Positions 56,501 to 60,859 are shown, counted from the stretch's first letter. The stretch is 64,000 nt of DNA from Sipunculus nudus (GCA_026874595.1 CM049322.1:60392886-60456885); one strand, 5' to 3'. Numbers and translations: made by a program. The notes: generated by a model from the letters alone, not told the origin.

Positions 56501-59500
56501 TATTTATCAGTGTAAATGGAACAACTTTAAAAATTCGGGAAAACTTGTTTCGCATAAATCACAAAATTTAGTCCCTTGATTGTGATCAAAATGTTGTATC
56601 AAAGTATCTGGTTATAAGCTTACTGTATGAGCGGTTAAAGGCGGTTTTAGGCAGGTTATAACCTATTTTAGGCAGTTAAAGGCAGGGTTTAGGCTCTGCC
56701 CTGCCGAAAACAGGTTTTGGGCAGCCTAAAACCCAACCCTGCACCTGAGAAGATGGGGAACTTTTGTCTCCCGTTTGGTTCTGTCAAGAATCTTGACATA
56801 AACAGTATTTTTATTGGATATATTTATAAGGACTGGGAAACAGGACACAACCGTACATAAATTCCTCTCCTGATACATAAAGGACTGAATTGTCAGCTTT
56901 GATACTAAATAAAAATATGCAATAATCATGAATAATTCCTCTGGAGACAATTTTTTGTTACACTAAAAATCTTTATTTATTAACTATGAGAAAGAAGATT
57001 AAATCTAAATGGAAGTATGTACTATAAAATAAATTTATGTAAAATATGTATGAAAATAATTTTAAATGTACTAGTATGCTTATAATTATAAAACAATATT
57101 TTACATATGCCAGGGCCTTTACAATGGGTTGCTTTTAAGTTACATGTATTCAAGAGTTCATACAACTATCTTATTATTTCGACTTGAAACGTCTAATAAT
57201 GATTATTGAGGTTTCAAAATATAAAAAAAAACAGAATTAAAGAAGCTGAAATAATTAAGATCTCCAGTATCATTAGGCTTCTTGTAAATGACAGACACAG
57301 TACAAGAAAACTGTGTAGGTAACTGGATGATATAGGTGCTTGTAATATTATTTAACATGTGATTGTAGTGCTAGTTTATAGCACTCATAGCTGCCCAAGT
57401 TCTAGAATCCTCCCATCAGTTTAAGTAATAGTAATAGTAATAGATACCCCAGTAATAGTAATAGTAATAGATGATAAAATGTGGTAATAGTAATAGTAAT
57501 AGTAATATCAGAAATTGAAAGTAATAGTAATAGTAATAGAACCACTGTAATAGACCCCATGTCTGAATTGTTGACAAATGGTGGAAAACATGTAACTTAA
57601 GGGGGGAGGTTGCATATATGCCAAGGTAGAAAGGTCACTTGTTGCAAAAACACATTTGCAAAGCTCTGGCTCATCTGACTTGCTGCCAGATGCCTCTGTT
57701 GAATTTGTGTTGATTGTTTTGGCGGGAACCCATATATCATAAACACGTTGATATAAACAAAACAAGCAGCCTGTGTGCGATGATATCCACATTTTTTTAC
57801 CTATTTTTATGAAAGCTCCAGGAGTATATTTCGTTTATAGGGGTCAGATAGGTGATCGGGTCCCTTTAAAGAATATTTCTGCAATGTCTTGCAATTCCAC
57901 GCCCAATCAAAGTTGGTTTTCTCAACGAGTTTTCCCCCCTAAAAAAGCCAAAGGCAGTGTTCCAAAGCCTCATGCAAGCCATTCAAATTTATTAAACGAT
58001 ATATTAGGCGTAAAAAAAGTCTTTTTTTCAGGTTACCCGACCGACCCTAGATTTACTGTGCAACCCTACAATTTTTATTTGGATTTTGATTGCAAAACCA
58101 GTAAAAGTCGATGTTTGCGCATGGAATTTTTAGGTGAAGTACGACTTCATGTCAACAACTTTAATCTGTCATACAATACAAGTTCTGAGATCGTCACTGA
58201 CGGTTCAAATTTACTTTGAAAACGGCGTGTGGACGGTCATATTCATAAGCGGGTTCGTCAGCTTAGAACATAGTCCTGCGCAACAATTTTTTTTTAATTT
58301 ATAGGAAGCAGATAAATATCAAAAGTGTTCCACTGGAGCAATAAGCAGCTTCGTTCAATCTATGAACGTGGCCTCCTCCGCGAATGTCTGATAACCGTGA
58401 CCCATCTGAGAACTGATTCGTGATCGTTCAAATTTGCCCTAAGCCTCGAAAAGTTGCATCTTCCGTAAGGCCTCATTAATGGCCCACTTGTATGCATGGT
58501 CTCTAGTCGGCAATAATCGGAAGTGAGTGCCCTCTTCGGCTATACAAATGAACTGAAATGAACCATGACATGATGTTTCGTCACTGCATGTAACCGCATA
58601 TTCGGGTACACATGTTCCCGTTTTTGTTCTGTCAATGATCACCTGAACCTGTGCTCGGGCGCTGGCAGGAGTGAAAAACAAATGATTTAATGAACGCGTG
58701 CCGGTCATTTAGCCAAAAGTTAAACGCAAATTTGGCGGTAACACGTGGTGATCATTCAGTTTTGGTGATATTTTTTTATATAACGGCAGTAAATAATAAG
58801 AGCATATTCATAACTGCAATGTCAAATTTGACACCGGCGGTTTGCCGATGTACATTTTTTATTTTAAACAAATATACCGATGACGATGTTATGATCACTT
58901 TATTTCCCCCCAACTTAATGCGTGCGTACTACATCATGGTTCAACAGTGTCATTTCCCAATTTCTGAGGGCGAATGAATGGCCGGCCGCTCATGTTAGCC
59001 TAAGAAGGTAAACCTGTCTGATCGCCAACTTTAATTATTTGTCAGCGACCAGCTGATCATTCCTTGAAAGTTACTTCGCTTCACGTCTTATAAGAGATTG
59101 AACAAACACCTATTTCTCCAAAAGAAAATGGTTCTAATGGGTCAATATTTGATCATACTGCACATGGACTGGCACAGATATGCATAAACATAATTCTATT
59201 TACCATTTTATTCTGAAAATATGTCGCATAAAGCCATAAACTGAATAAAATAAATTAAAAAAAAAAATCCTGACCTACCTACCCTATTTTTCTCTGGCAT
59301 GTAATCGGAAACAAAGACTTTTTTAGGCCTTACCTCTGTGACACTTTTTTAGTTTTACATGTTATTGAAAAACATGTGCTCTTTTTCAAATGGCAACATT
59401 TAATCTGTATCTATTTGGCCATTCAAGGTGAGGTGTGGCCCTACCATATCACAACTTCACACTACCAGGTCTGTGACACGAACAAACATTCATACTACCA

Positions 59501-60803
59501 GGTCTGTGACATGAACATGCATTCATACTACCAGGTCTGTGACATGAACAGGCATTCATACTACCAGGTCTGTGACATGAACAGGCATTCATACTACCAG
59601 ATCTGTGTCATAAACAGGCATTCATACTACCAGGTCTGTGACATGAACATGCATTCATACTACCAGGTCTATGACATGAACACGCATTCATACTACCAGG
59701 CCTGTGACATGAATAATGCAATGGAACCAATCAAATAACTTGTGTACCCTCCTTTTATATGGATGTCTGGTGCAATGTTTTGATCAAATGTTTAGCACTG
59801 CAAGGAAAGCATCAAGAAGTGAACCAATCAAATCAGGCTATGTCGTATCTGGTACAGGTGTTCTTGTTCAGATTGGGAGCAAACAGTTCATTGCTTACAT
59901 TCTATTAGTTGTGTTTGATTGAAAGTTGTGATTTTGTCACGGAATGGATGCCTCATGGACAGAGGTCTGAGAATGTGTGGCCATGTCACTTGGTAGTTTA
60001 ATGATGGCAGAATCCTTTATGGGAGCAGCTTTAAGAAAATTTCACTGAATTTCATTGAGATATTACGTGAGAAAACAGACAGATAAGACTTAAAGAGGTG
60101 ATCATAAGTCCTCTGCCTAATTTGTTGGTTACAGGGACTATACCTTAGAAAGCTACTAACCGTACCACACTGCACCCAGTATATCACTCATCAGAAATAA
60201 CGGAGCGAGTATAGAATCTGGTCTACATTGATGAGGCTATGGGTGTATACGGACAGACTTAATGATGTTTAGGATTCATGTAACGGAGAAGTAAGAGGCA
60301 TGTCGATGTAATATCACCTGGCACGTCATGGTTTAAGTCAATAACTACTAATATAAGAGAGTTCATTCAGTTTAGACCAATTTTGGAAATGAACACCGGA
60401 TTCTAGACTTGGGCCGAAATAACTTTCACAGTTTCAGCTTATTAATATTATTAAATTAAGCCATGAGCAGACCCTTAGACAGAAATTCCCAAAACCTGCC
60501 ATGCCCATGGAAACAAATCACAGCACACCAATAAGAACTAAACTGTAAAAACTATACAGAAAAATTAATATGTCCCTCCTGCTTATTAACTTTAGCGTAA
60601 ACCTGCCACGTTTTGCAAATTACACCTCGAGGGGGAGGAGGTTAAAAAAAAACACTTGTTGTTGAACGAATGGTCATCTTGCACACACACACACACACCC
60701 TCCAGAAATGCATATTTATCGAGTCAGAACTGAACAGTTTCCTCTTTTTGCAAAGCAACAGGTTCTTAACATGTGATTTTATGTCATTTAACATACTAAC
60801 CAT
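3010..60803 (-). CDS. ARCN1: Coatomer subunit delta (delta-COP / archain), 11 of about 12 coding exons
   Basis: Delta-COP is a subunit of the COPI coat, which moves cargo from Golgi to ER and within the Golgi on the cytosolic membrane face. Coding exons, 5' to 3' on the minus strand: 60803-60801, 53493-53454, 49497-49268, 45306-45127, 43395-43184, 31992-31901, 31312-31243, 20668-20503, 8602-8455, 6449-6341, 3214-3010. All junctions are GT-AG and phases agree, giving 1455 nt or 485 codons with no stop. Residues 1 to ~140 are the longin-like N-terminal domain, ~150-275 the basic/helical linker with the APGFGGFGS motif, and ~276 onward the mu-homology domain. Human delta-COP has 511 residues; the missing tail (about 29 residues) would be in a last exon beyond base 1. 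The gene is over 60 kb because its introns are filled with satellites and transposons. Identity rests on family knowledge of delta-COP; exon structure is read from the sequence. Confidence 0.96.
3596..6334. repeat. 50/55-bp array running into the exon 10 splice donor, interrupted by a hAT-like element
   Basis: Old copies lie at about 3596-3766 and the main block at about 4572-6334 (about 34 units). Units are 50 bp (containing GGTACTTACAGCAGTGTTAC) or 55 bp (with AGCAGCACTTTAGTATGAC). For much of the block they alternate as 50+50+55, a 155-bp higher-order period. The last unit merges with the real exon 10 donor. On the gene strand each unit carries CTGCTgtaagtaccac (or a gcaagt variant), almost the same as the true CTGCCgtaagtaccac. 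Apparent ORFs of ~84 codons are products of the 155-bp period. Confidence 0.97.
3767..4571. mobile_element. hAT-like non-autonomous DNA transposon inside the 50-bp array
   Basis: Begins CAGTGGAG and ends CTCCACTG, short terminal inverted repeats of hAT type. It is flanked by imperfect 8-bp target duplications (TAATTATA / TAACTGTA, 6 of 8 matching). Array units lie on both sides, so the element landed in an existing array. No transposase frame is visible in its 805 bp. Confidence 0.7.
6341..6449 (-). CDS. ARCN1: delta-COP exon 10, mu-homology domain
   Basis: Acceptor ggttacag, donor gtaagt; 109 nt (2 + 35 codons + 2). It encodes [19 protein letters not shown], then [12 protein letters not shown], matching the human segment NCWPSE...CDVNIEYEL...LNDVVITIPLP. 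Its last 12 bases and donor recur in the adjoining tandem array. Confidence 0.96.
6829..6913. repeat. 43-bp tandem duplication (two copies)
   Basis: Two copies of a 43-bp segment containing AGTTGGTAGCAAGTATGAAG and GAGCAGGACAACAGATAG lie end to end, just before the 21-bp array. The rest of 6450-6828 holds no recognisable feature. Confidence 0.85.
6914..8448. repeat. 21-bp array reaching the exon 9 donor, split by a hAT insertion
   Basis: About 25 units of GACAATGTGTGGACATAATGT lie at 6914-7454, and about 5 more degenerate units at 8337-8448. The right end meets the donor of exon 9: on the gene strand, gtag is followed by gtctacacatagtcacgtta, which is one unit. Because 21 is a multiple of three, all frames stay open on both strands; these are not genes. 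Confidence 0.95.
7455..8336. mobile_element. hAT non-autonomous element, copy 1 (882 bp)
   Basis: Terminal inverted repeats TAGTAGTGGG and CCCACCACTA, with an 8-bp duplication GTGTAGAC on both sides. The duplication is also part of the array unit, so alone it would be weak, but copy 2 confirms the boundaries. The right part holds inverted segments around CGGTTTGCCCAAACCG, a subterminal hairpin. No transposase is encoded. Confidence 0.88.
8455..8602 (-). CDS. ARCN1: delta-COP exon 9, mu-homology domain
   Basis: Acceptor ttattgcag, donor gtaggt; 148 nt (49 codons + 1). It encodes [10 protein letters not shown], then NPSKPFPLN and [10 protein letters not shown], matching human [13 protein letters not shown] and GVLKWRLQT. 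The split codon A|TT restores the Ile that precedes NCWP in exon 10, which fixes the donor against a GT four bases further in. Confidence 0.96.
8720..11347. mobile_element. Interspersed element of the CAAGGGACC...CAGCTGAGCTAAAA family, copy in intron 8
   Basis: Begins CAAGGGACCTATTGGTCATG then CGCTCAGCTG, and ends with (ACGG)n followed by TAGCTCAGATGACTTATAGT and CAGCTGAGCTAAAA. The last ~30 bases fold into a TAGCTCAG/CTGAGCTA hairpin. Large parts recur at 21602-23459, 25569-28194 and 40373-42654. No conserved protein was seen. A Helitron-like or bivalve pearl-like non-autonomous element is possible; the class is not settled. Confidence 0.7.
11395..16562. repeat. 44/46-bp minisatellite, about 115 copies (intron 8)
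   Basis: Units contain GTCAAGGTGAATGGATA, then an optional TA, then GAGCACAGTCAGTGGTGACC and TACATTA. Presence or absence of the TA gives 46- or 44-bp units. Rare variants (ATAGGTGACC, TTATTC for TTAGTC) recur in the same order about 1 kb apart, so larger blocks were duplicated. Units decay at both edges. The array lies mid-intron and shows no relation to a splice site. Confidence 0.97.
16590..20160. mobile_element. Helitron/pearl-like element with ~180-bp core tandem repeats and 3' hairpins
   Basis: Starts near ATGCCCCCGCCTGGGGCA. The core is about 18 copies of a ~180-bp unit (AACTCGATCTGTAACTGGTC, ATCTGCCCACACACCAAAAA, GGTCAACCGGGACGAAACGC). Two right ends occur, each with (GACGGA)-like sequence and then a hairpin ATGCCCCGGCCAC-TTT-GTGGCGGGGGCAT, at 19343-19371 and 20131-20159. 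The first right end is followed by more core units, so a second element is fused or inserted. Core repeats plus a tetranucleotide tract plus a terminal hairpin are the layout known from bivalve pearl and Helitron-like elements. No coding capacity is visible. Confidence 0.75.
17560..18960. repeat. 721-bp higher-order duplication within the core repeats
   Basis: Four successive core units are repeated almost exactly 721 bp later. For example, CAGGATGAAACGCAAACTCG occurs at about 17929 and 18650. This is a recent four-unit amplification. Confidence 0.85.
20161..20502. repeat. Start of intron 8: (TA)n and a 34-bp duplication
   Basis: A short (TA)n lies at about 20202-20220. A 34-bp segment containing AACAAACCACTGACAGGTG occurs twice in tandem at about 20330-20395. 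The remainder up to the exon 8 donor looks unique and carries no gene. Confidence 0.75.
20503..20668 (-). CDS. ARCN1: delta-COP exon 8, start of mu-homology domain
   Basis: Acceptor atgtttcag, donor gtgagt after CTTCAG; 166 nt (1 + 55 codons). It encodes [33 protein letters not shown] and a segment ending GILLQ. It opens the mu-homology domain, the AP-mu-like beta-sandwich that binds aromatic retrieval signals. The acceptor is embedded in a series of near copies of itself extending 190 bp into intron 7. Confidence 0.96.
20660..20862. repeat. ~16-bp array that contains the exon 8 splice acceptor
   Basis: About 12 units of AACACTGAAACATATA and variants. On the gene strand each reads tatatgtttcagTGTT, the same as the true exon 8 acceptor with its first four exon bases. 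Some units have gtatcag or cacag instead. The real acceptor is the innermost copy. Confidence 0.93.
20863..21601. repeat. Interspersed repeat fragments with a poly(C) tract
   Basis: Contains motifs shared with other dispersed fragments here (GTGACCTTGACCTTTG; CCTGTTGCC twice) and a C-run at about 21453-21467. No coding sequence is supported. Confidence 0.5.
21602..23459. mobile_element. CAAGGGACC...GAGCTAAAA family element, copy in intron 7
   Basis: Begins CAAGGGACCCTTGGGTCAC then CTCAGCTG, and ends CAGCTGAGCTAAAAAG after a short (ACGG) tract. A run of about 18 G lies at 21899-21916. Two related ~650-bp blocks containing GTGCCATGGCCAAAGTTGGG (or a variant) follow each other, suggesting an internal duplication. 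Confidence 0.68.
23567..23740 (+). pseudogene. LINE reverse transcriptase C-terminal fragment
   Basis: A short open frame encodes [20 protein letters not shown], then a Lys-rich segment ending SLFRKYF and a stop. This matches the familiar C-terminal tail of CR1/L2/Rex-type non-LTR retrotransposon ORF2 proteins (FSV.GP.LWNSLP...FK..LKT.LF). The part upstream (about 23490-23565) belongs to a different repeat, with AGGTGCCGCCACCT and AACGAGAAA, so this is a 5'-truncated or fused remnant, not a gene. Confidence 0.8.
23741..25568. repeat. Mosaic of interspersed repeat fragments, no gene seen
   Basis: Holds repeated phrases such as TTCAAGGTCAAGGTCAC (twice, ~300 bp apart) and TTTGCATAAAATTTGGGGAT (twice, plus a degenerate third copy), so older dispersed or tandem fragments make up most of it. 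No consensus protein motif was recognised in the short ORFs. Confidence 0.5.
25569..28194. mobile_element. CAAGGGACC...GAGCTAAAA family element, fullest copy
   Basis: Begins CAAGGGACCTATGGGTCACG then CGCTCAGCTG; ends in a long (ACGG)n tract (about 28080-28142), GGACAATGGACCACGACTAT, the terminal hairpin and GAGCTAAAA. It is collinear with 8720-11347 over about 2.6 kb and is the best copy for defining the consensus. ORFs inside (67-83 codons) also occur in the other copies but are too short and unfamiliar to call proteins. Confidence 0.75.
28195..28712. mobile_element. Fragment of the GGTGGCGCCACC-bearing repeat
   Basis: Contains the degenerate motif AGGTGGCACC, the phrase TCGGAGGATATAGGTCACAG, GACGGCCAGAC and the terminal AGTCATCCGAGCTAAAAA, in the same order as 38839-40260 and 52500-53208. 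It directly abuts the previous element. Confidence 0.6.
28950..30440. repeat. ~150-bp tandem repeat split by a hAT element
   Basis: Units contain GCCATATTGGAATTCTGACA, TTCAATAGGTCTGGA and TGTACCAATCATCCCTGTGA. About one and a half copies precede the hAT element at 29134-30027 and about two and a half follow it. Short plus-strand ORFs come from the repeat and are not supported as genes. Confidence 0.8.
29134..30027. mobile_element. hAT non-autonomous element, copy 2 (894 bp)
   Basis: Terminal inverted repeats TAGTGGTGGG / CCCACCACTA with an exact 8-bp target duplication GTCTGGAT. It is collinear with copy 1 (7455-8336), including GGGCCGATCATC at the left and GAACCGACTCCCACCACTA at the right. 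No transposase frame is visible; it probably depends on an autonomous hAT. Confidence 0.93.
30441..30805. other. Intron 7 sequence without recognised features
   Basis: Ordinary A+T-rich sequence. The minus ORF here lacks familiar motifs and coding-like composition. Nothing else is supported. Confidence 0.5.
30806..31190. repeat. 33-bp minisatellite, about 11 copies, near the exon 7 donor
   Basis: Units contain CACAGTTTTGGAGTTGTTAC and AGACATATTCTGT. The array begins about 50 nt inside intron 7. A unit length divisible by three keeps long frames open on both strands; neither is a gene. Gene-strand sequence between donor and array (GAAACAACTAGAAACTTGGG) looks like a decayed unit (GTAACAACTCCAAAACTGTG), but this is weak. 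Confidence 0.95.
31243..31312 (-). CDS. ARCN1: delta-COP exon 7, variable linker
   Basis: Acceptor attttcag, donor gtgagt; 70 nt (2 + 22 codons + 2). It encodes a poorly conserved Ser/Ala/Lys-rich piece ([20 protein letters not shown]). This aligns in length with the variable human stretch before the mu-homology domain. It is supported by consensus splice sites and exact phase agreement on both sides rather than by strong similarity. Confidence 0.85.
31313..31900 (-). other. ARCN1: delta-COP intron 6, short and repeat-poor
   Basis: At 588 bp this is the shortest intron in the gene and the only one without an evident tandem array or transposon. Only A+T-rich sequence is seen. Confidence 0.85.
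31901..31992 (-). CDS. ARCN1: delta-COP exon 6
   Basis: Acceptor tatttacag, donor gtaggt; 92 nt, joining phase 2 to phase 1. It encodes the segment with [18 protein letters not shown], matching human KALKLGAKGKEVDNFVDKL. The exon is short and has only a moderate donor (CAGA then gtaggt), but the frame closes exactly with exons 5 and 7. Confidence 0.93.
32001..32245. repeat. ~50-70-bp array beginning 8 nt from the exon 6 acceptor
   Basis: Units contain CACCAAGATATACATGTTAA and CAGTACCCACTAATACCAAT; about four to five imperfect copies. They come up to the polypyrimidine/branch region of exon 6 but do not clearly include the acceptor AG. Confidence 0.8.
32250..33693. mobile_element. Element with ~278-bp tandem units, paired palindromes and a terminal hairpin
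   Basis: About four and a half tandem units of ~278 bp. Each contains two copies of AGGTGGCGCCACC(T) about 150 bp apart, GAGATATGAGTGATTTTAAC and CTATCCAAGGGCTACAT. The right end is a hairpin, GTATCCGCAAAAC-TTC-GTTTTGGCGGATAC (33664-33693). The left flank holds ATACGGGTAGTCGACAAGCG. The layout (core tandem units ending in a hairpin) parallels 16590-20160, suggesting a non-autonomous Helitron/pearl-like element. Short ORFs inside are repeat-derived. Confidence 0.65.
33700..34679. repeat. 48-54-bp array with variable (TAA)n, left block (about 19 copies)
   Basis: Units contain CCTCAAGCTGTAGGTAATGT and CAATAAACAGGTGATAAAA followed by a variable (TAA)n run. The same array resumes at 40264-40372 and 42653-43112. 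It stops mid-unit at GATAAAA, where an interspersed element begins. Confidence 0.95.
34680..35692. mobile_element. Interspersed element with ~165-bp tandem subrepeats
   Basis: Begins CAAGTGACCCAGGGGTCATG then CGCTCAGCTG, a variant of the CAAGGGACC 5' end. About four subrepeats follow, with TTTATTCTGGGGGGTACTTC, GGATATGGGTAACAGAGACC and AAGATTCTAGGTC. ORFs at 35163-35658 are repeat-derived. Confidence 0.65.
35693..38838. mobile_element. CAAGGGACC...GAGCTAAAA family element, diverged copy
   Basis: Begins CAAGGGACCCATGGGTCACG then CGCTCAGCTG; ends with (ACGG/ACAG)n, GACTATAGCTCAGATGACTT and GAGCTAAAA. The right 1.3 kb is collinear with 22150-23459. The middle (36100-37500) is A+T-rich with no recognised content. 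Confidence 0.6.
38839..40260. repeat. ~340-365-bp tandem units of the GGTGGCGCCACC-bearing repeat
   Basis: Four units, each starting with AATACAGGTGGCGCCACCA or a variant (about 38865, 39229, 39570, 39908). They continue with ATGATCAATATCCATGCAAA and TCTGGGGGGTACTTCGGAGC. Units one and four have the terminal hairpin TAGCTCAGATGACTT / CAGTCAGCTGAGCTA. ORFs on both strands here are repeat shadows. Confidence 0.75.
40264..40372. repeat. 48-54-bp array, middle block (two copies)
   Basis: Two units identical in type to 33700-34679. The left edge resumes the unit where the left block was broken (GATAAAA then AAATAATAATAACC). The right edge is again GATAAAA, followed by another CAAGGGACC element. 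Confidence 0.9.
40373..42652. mobile_element. CAAGGGACC family element, 3'-truncated copy
   Basis: Collinear with 25569 onward. It stops at GGAACTATATA, where the array unit AAACAGGTGATAAAA resumes, so the family's 3' third, including (ACGG)n and the terminal hairpin, is missing. Confidence 0.72.
42653..43112. repeat. 48-54-bp array, right block (about 9 copies), near the exon 5 donor
   Basis: Same unit as the other two blocks. The array ends 71 nt inside intron 5. Long minus-strand Leu/Phe-rich ORFs are low-complexity products of the repeat. Confidence 0.93.
43184..43395 (-). CDS. ARCN1: delta-COP exon 5, linker with FGGFGS motif
   Basis: Acceptor cattacag, donor gtgatg; 212 nt, entering in phase 0 and leaving in phase 2. 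It encodes residues 152-221 plus two bases. A highly charged helix (QEREAREN then [18 protein letters not shown]) leads into APGFGGFGS, followed by a Gly/Ser-rich low-complexity stretch. This is the flexible linker between the longin and mu-homology domains. The charged helix and FGGFGS motif match the family; the Gly/Ser stretch is less conserved, as usual. Confidence 0.95.
43396..44740. other. Intron 4, distal part; possible TIR element at ~43932-44708
   Basis: Near 43930 the sequence AGAAGTGGTTTGG is followed by a poly(T) run and GCTTTTTGCGGGAGCGTG. Near 44700 the inverse is seen (AAAAAGCACAAAAAGTC then TTAACCACTTCC). These look like degenerate terminal inverted repeats of a ~780-bp DNA element without clear target duplication. 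The minus ORF at 44137-44370 lies inside it; I do not recognise its product. The remainder shows nothing. Confidence 0.4.
44741..45133. repeat. 34-bp array copied from the exon 4 splice donor, about 11 units
   Basis: Units read CTTACCTGTCTGTTATTTAA then TTATTGTACCTGGC. On the gene strand every unit has AGACAGgtaagg or AGACAGgtgagg followed by acaataa, the same as the true exon 4 end (CAGACAGgtaaggc...acaataa). The real donor is the first unit; about ten decoys follow within 380 nt. Confidence 0.95.
45127..45306 (-). CDS. ARCN1: delta-COP exon 4
   Basis: Acceptor tatttgcag, donor gtaagg after AGACAG; 180 nt, exactly 60 codons in phase 0. It encodes residues 92-151, including [26 protein letters not shown] and [14 protein letters not shown], nearly identical to animal delta-COP. 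Both edges of this exon are the apparent origin of tandem arrays: a 34-bp array on the donor side and a 47-49-bp array on the acceptor side. Confidence 0.97.
45300..48912. repeat. 47-49-bp array copied from the exon 4 splice acceptor, about 75 units
   Basis: Units contain GTCATCTACAGCTCACAGCC, ACACACGCACAGATCAGC and AAATACAGA. The true acceptor region (on the plus strand ATCTGCAAATACAGAGTCAT) is nearly one unit segment. Most units have ATCAGCAAATACAG, with the acceptor AG lost on the gene strand, but several near 48031, 48127, 48401 and 48500 keep ATCTGCAAATAC and hence tatttgcag. It fills almost the whole intron. Plus-strand ORFs of 178-290 codons are Thr/His/Ser repeat translations, not genes. 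Confidence 0.96.
48913..49267. other. Start of intron 3, unique sequence
   Basis: Between the array and the exon 3 donor lies A+T-rich sequence without any recognised feature. Confidence 0.6.
49268..49497 (-). CDS. ARCN1: delta-COP exon 3, longin-domain core
   Basis: Acceptor tttgcag, donor gtgaga after AGGGTG; 230 nt, entering in phase 1 and leaving in phase 0. It encodes residues 15-91, including [38 protein letters not shown] and [13 protein letters not shown]. These are among the most conserved delta-COP segments and resemble the longin fold of AP-complex small and medium chains. The segment GGG before KQHTF is slightly longer than in the human protein. Confidence 0.97.
49498..50470. other. 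Intron 2, region without recognised genes
   Basis: Contains a G-run at about 49540-49552 and otherwise ordinary sequence. The plus ORF at 49949-50140 shows no familiar motif. Confidence 0.5.
50478..50548. repeat. (TA)n microsatellite
   Basis: Nearly pure alternating TA with a few AAA interruptions. Confidence 0.95.
50613..50902. repeat. 145-bp recent tandem duplication
   Basis: Two nearly identical copies (about 50613-50757 and 50758-50902) of a segment containing AAGAAATCCCTAAAATTGAC, ACATTGTGTGTTTGATTAA and ATGCACCGATACACCAGGCC. Only one or two differences are visible, so the event is recent. Confidence 0.93.
50903..51874. other. Intron 2, no recognised feature
   Basis: Two overlapping plus ORFs (50921-51194) and several short minus ORFs have no recognisable motif. 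GAAAAAGTAGGAA-like phrases repeat around 51350-51415. No gene is supported. Confidence 0.45.
51875..53208. mobile_element. Two adjoining interspersed elements of the CAGCTGAGCTAAAA class
   Basis: The left one begins GAGGTCCCATGGGTCTCG then TGCTCAGCTG and ends at about 52855 (CAGTCAGCTGAGCTAAAAAT). The second starts at once with AATACAGGTGGCGCCACCAG and ends at about 53208 (GTCAGCCAAGCTAAAAAA). The phrase GTGACCTTGACC occurs several times in the left part. The right part is a diverged unit of the 38839-40260 type. Confidence 0.65.
53454..53493 (-). CDS. ARCN1: delta-COP exon 2 (40 nt)
   Basis: Acceptor ttttcag precedes GTGTTGCTGGCAGCTGC; donor gtgagt follows GGCAAAG. It encodes residues 2-14 ([13 protein letters not shown]) plus one base of Ala-15, the first beta strand of the longin domain. 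It matches the family N-terminus closely. The acceptor and first exon bases are duplicated 65 bp upstream. Confidence 0.92.
53486..53611. repeat. 65-bp two-copy duplication containing the exon 2 acceptor
   Basis: AGCAACACCTGAAAACAAAA at 53486 recurs as AGCAAAACCTGTAAACATAA at 53551, and the match runs on through CAAATCACATG and GAAAAACGAGGTGAGA. On the gene strand the copy has tttacagGTTTTGCT, parallel to the true ttttcagGTGTTGCT. Confidence 0.9.
54206..57565. mobile_element. 3.36-kb DNA element with terminal inverted repeats and subterminal (TAATAG)n
   Basis: Ends are CAGACATGGGGT and ACCCCATGTCTG, a 12-bp perfect inverted pair. Inside each end lie repeated TAATAGTAATAG tracts (54217-54340; 57424-57555). 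Flanks are ATGTTGAC on the left and AATTGTTGAC on the right: similar, but offset by two bases from an exact 8-bp duplication. No transposase frame was recognised. A second element is nested at 55460-56741. Confidence 0.7.
55460..56741. mobile_element. hAT-type element nested in the 3.36-kb element (1282 bp)
   Basis: Ends CAGGGTTGG / CCAACCCTG with an exact 8-bp target duplication CACCTGAG on both sides. Both ends carry subterminal repeats of TTTTAGGC and GGTTATAACC. Two minus ORFs (55596-55784, 55706-55900) overlap and show no transposase motif. Confidence 0.88.
57773..58219 (+). CDS. Unrecognised ORF, 148 codons, in a CpG-richer patch of intron 1
   Basis: I do not recognise the product. The frame is free of low complexity and contains segments such as [20 protein letters not shown] and [20 protein letters not shown]. 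Three ATGs occur early. It sits in a ~1.25-kb patch with more CpG than its surroundings, with two further ORFs packed beside it, just outside the 3.36-kb element. It could be a fragment of captured DNA (viral or large-transposon), an exon of a nested gene, or chance. Function is not assigned. Confidence 0.3.
   Translation: MCDDIHIFLPIFMKAPGVYFVYRGQIGDRVPLKNISAMSCNSTPNQSWFSQRVFPPKKAKGSVPKPHASHSNLLNDILGVKKVFFSGYPTDPRFTVQPYNFYLDFDCKTSKSRCLRMEFLGEVRLHVNNFNLSYNTSSEIVTDGSNLL
58439..58708 (-). CDS. Unrecognised ORF, 89 codons, opposite strand in the same patch
   Basis: An in-frame TAA immediately precedes the ATG, so the start is fixed if translation is unspliced; the Kozak context is weak. The middle is Cys-rich ([20 protein letters not shown]), followed by [20 protein letters not shown]. 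Composition is protein-like, but I know no family match. Its start overlaps by 19 bp the start of a plus ORF (58690-58977, 95 codons), which is less convincing. It lies in the delta-COP intron in the same orientation as the host gene. Confidence 0.3.
   Translation of the reverse strand: MTGTRSLNHLFFTPASARAQVQVIIDRTKTGTCVPEYAVTCSDETSCHGSFQFICIAEEGTHFRLLPTRDHAYKWAINEALRKMQLFEA
59455..59715. repeat. 33-bp array, about 8 copies (intron 1)
   Basis: Units contain CATTCATACTACCAGGTCTG and TGACATGAACA. The 120-codon plus ORF across it is an artefact of the 33-bp period. Flanks 58980-59454 and 59716-60790 hold nothing recognised, apart from (CA)n near 60680. Confidence 0.95.
60801..60803 (-). CDS. 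ARCN1: delta-COP exon 1, start codon only (plus 5' UTR upstream)
   Basis: On the minus strand TCCAAGATG is followed at once by gttagt, a good 5' splice site, so the first exon would carry only the ATG as coding sequence. Joined to exon 2 (GTG TTG CTG...) it gives M-V-L-L-A-A-A, the conserved delta-COP N-terminus. The -3 base is A, and the +4 G comes from exon 2. The 5' UTR extends to higher coordinates for an unknown distance. No other ATG just before a donor was found in the 7.3 kb upstream of exon 2, but a transcript would be needed to prove it. Confidence 0.72.
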
Positions 60804-60859
60804 CTTGGAATCCTTGTATCTGACCCTACAACTCTGATGGTAACTGGTTTGACAGCCGG

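Noticed and set aside
59376-59738. 120-codon ORF with repeated [10 protein letters not shown]
   Set aside because: Product of the 33-bp array.
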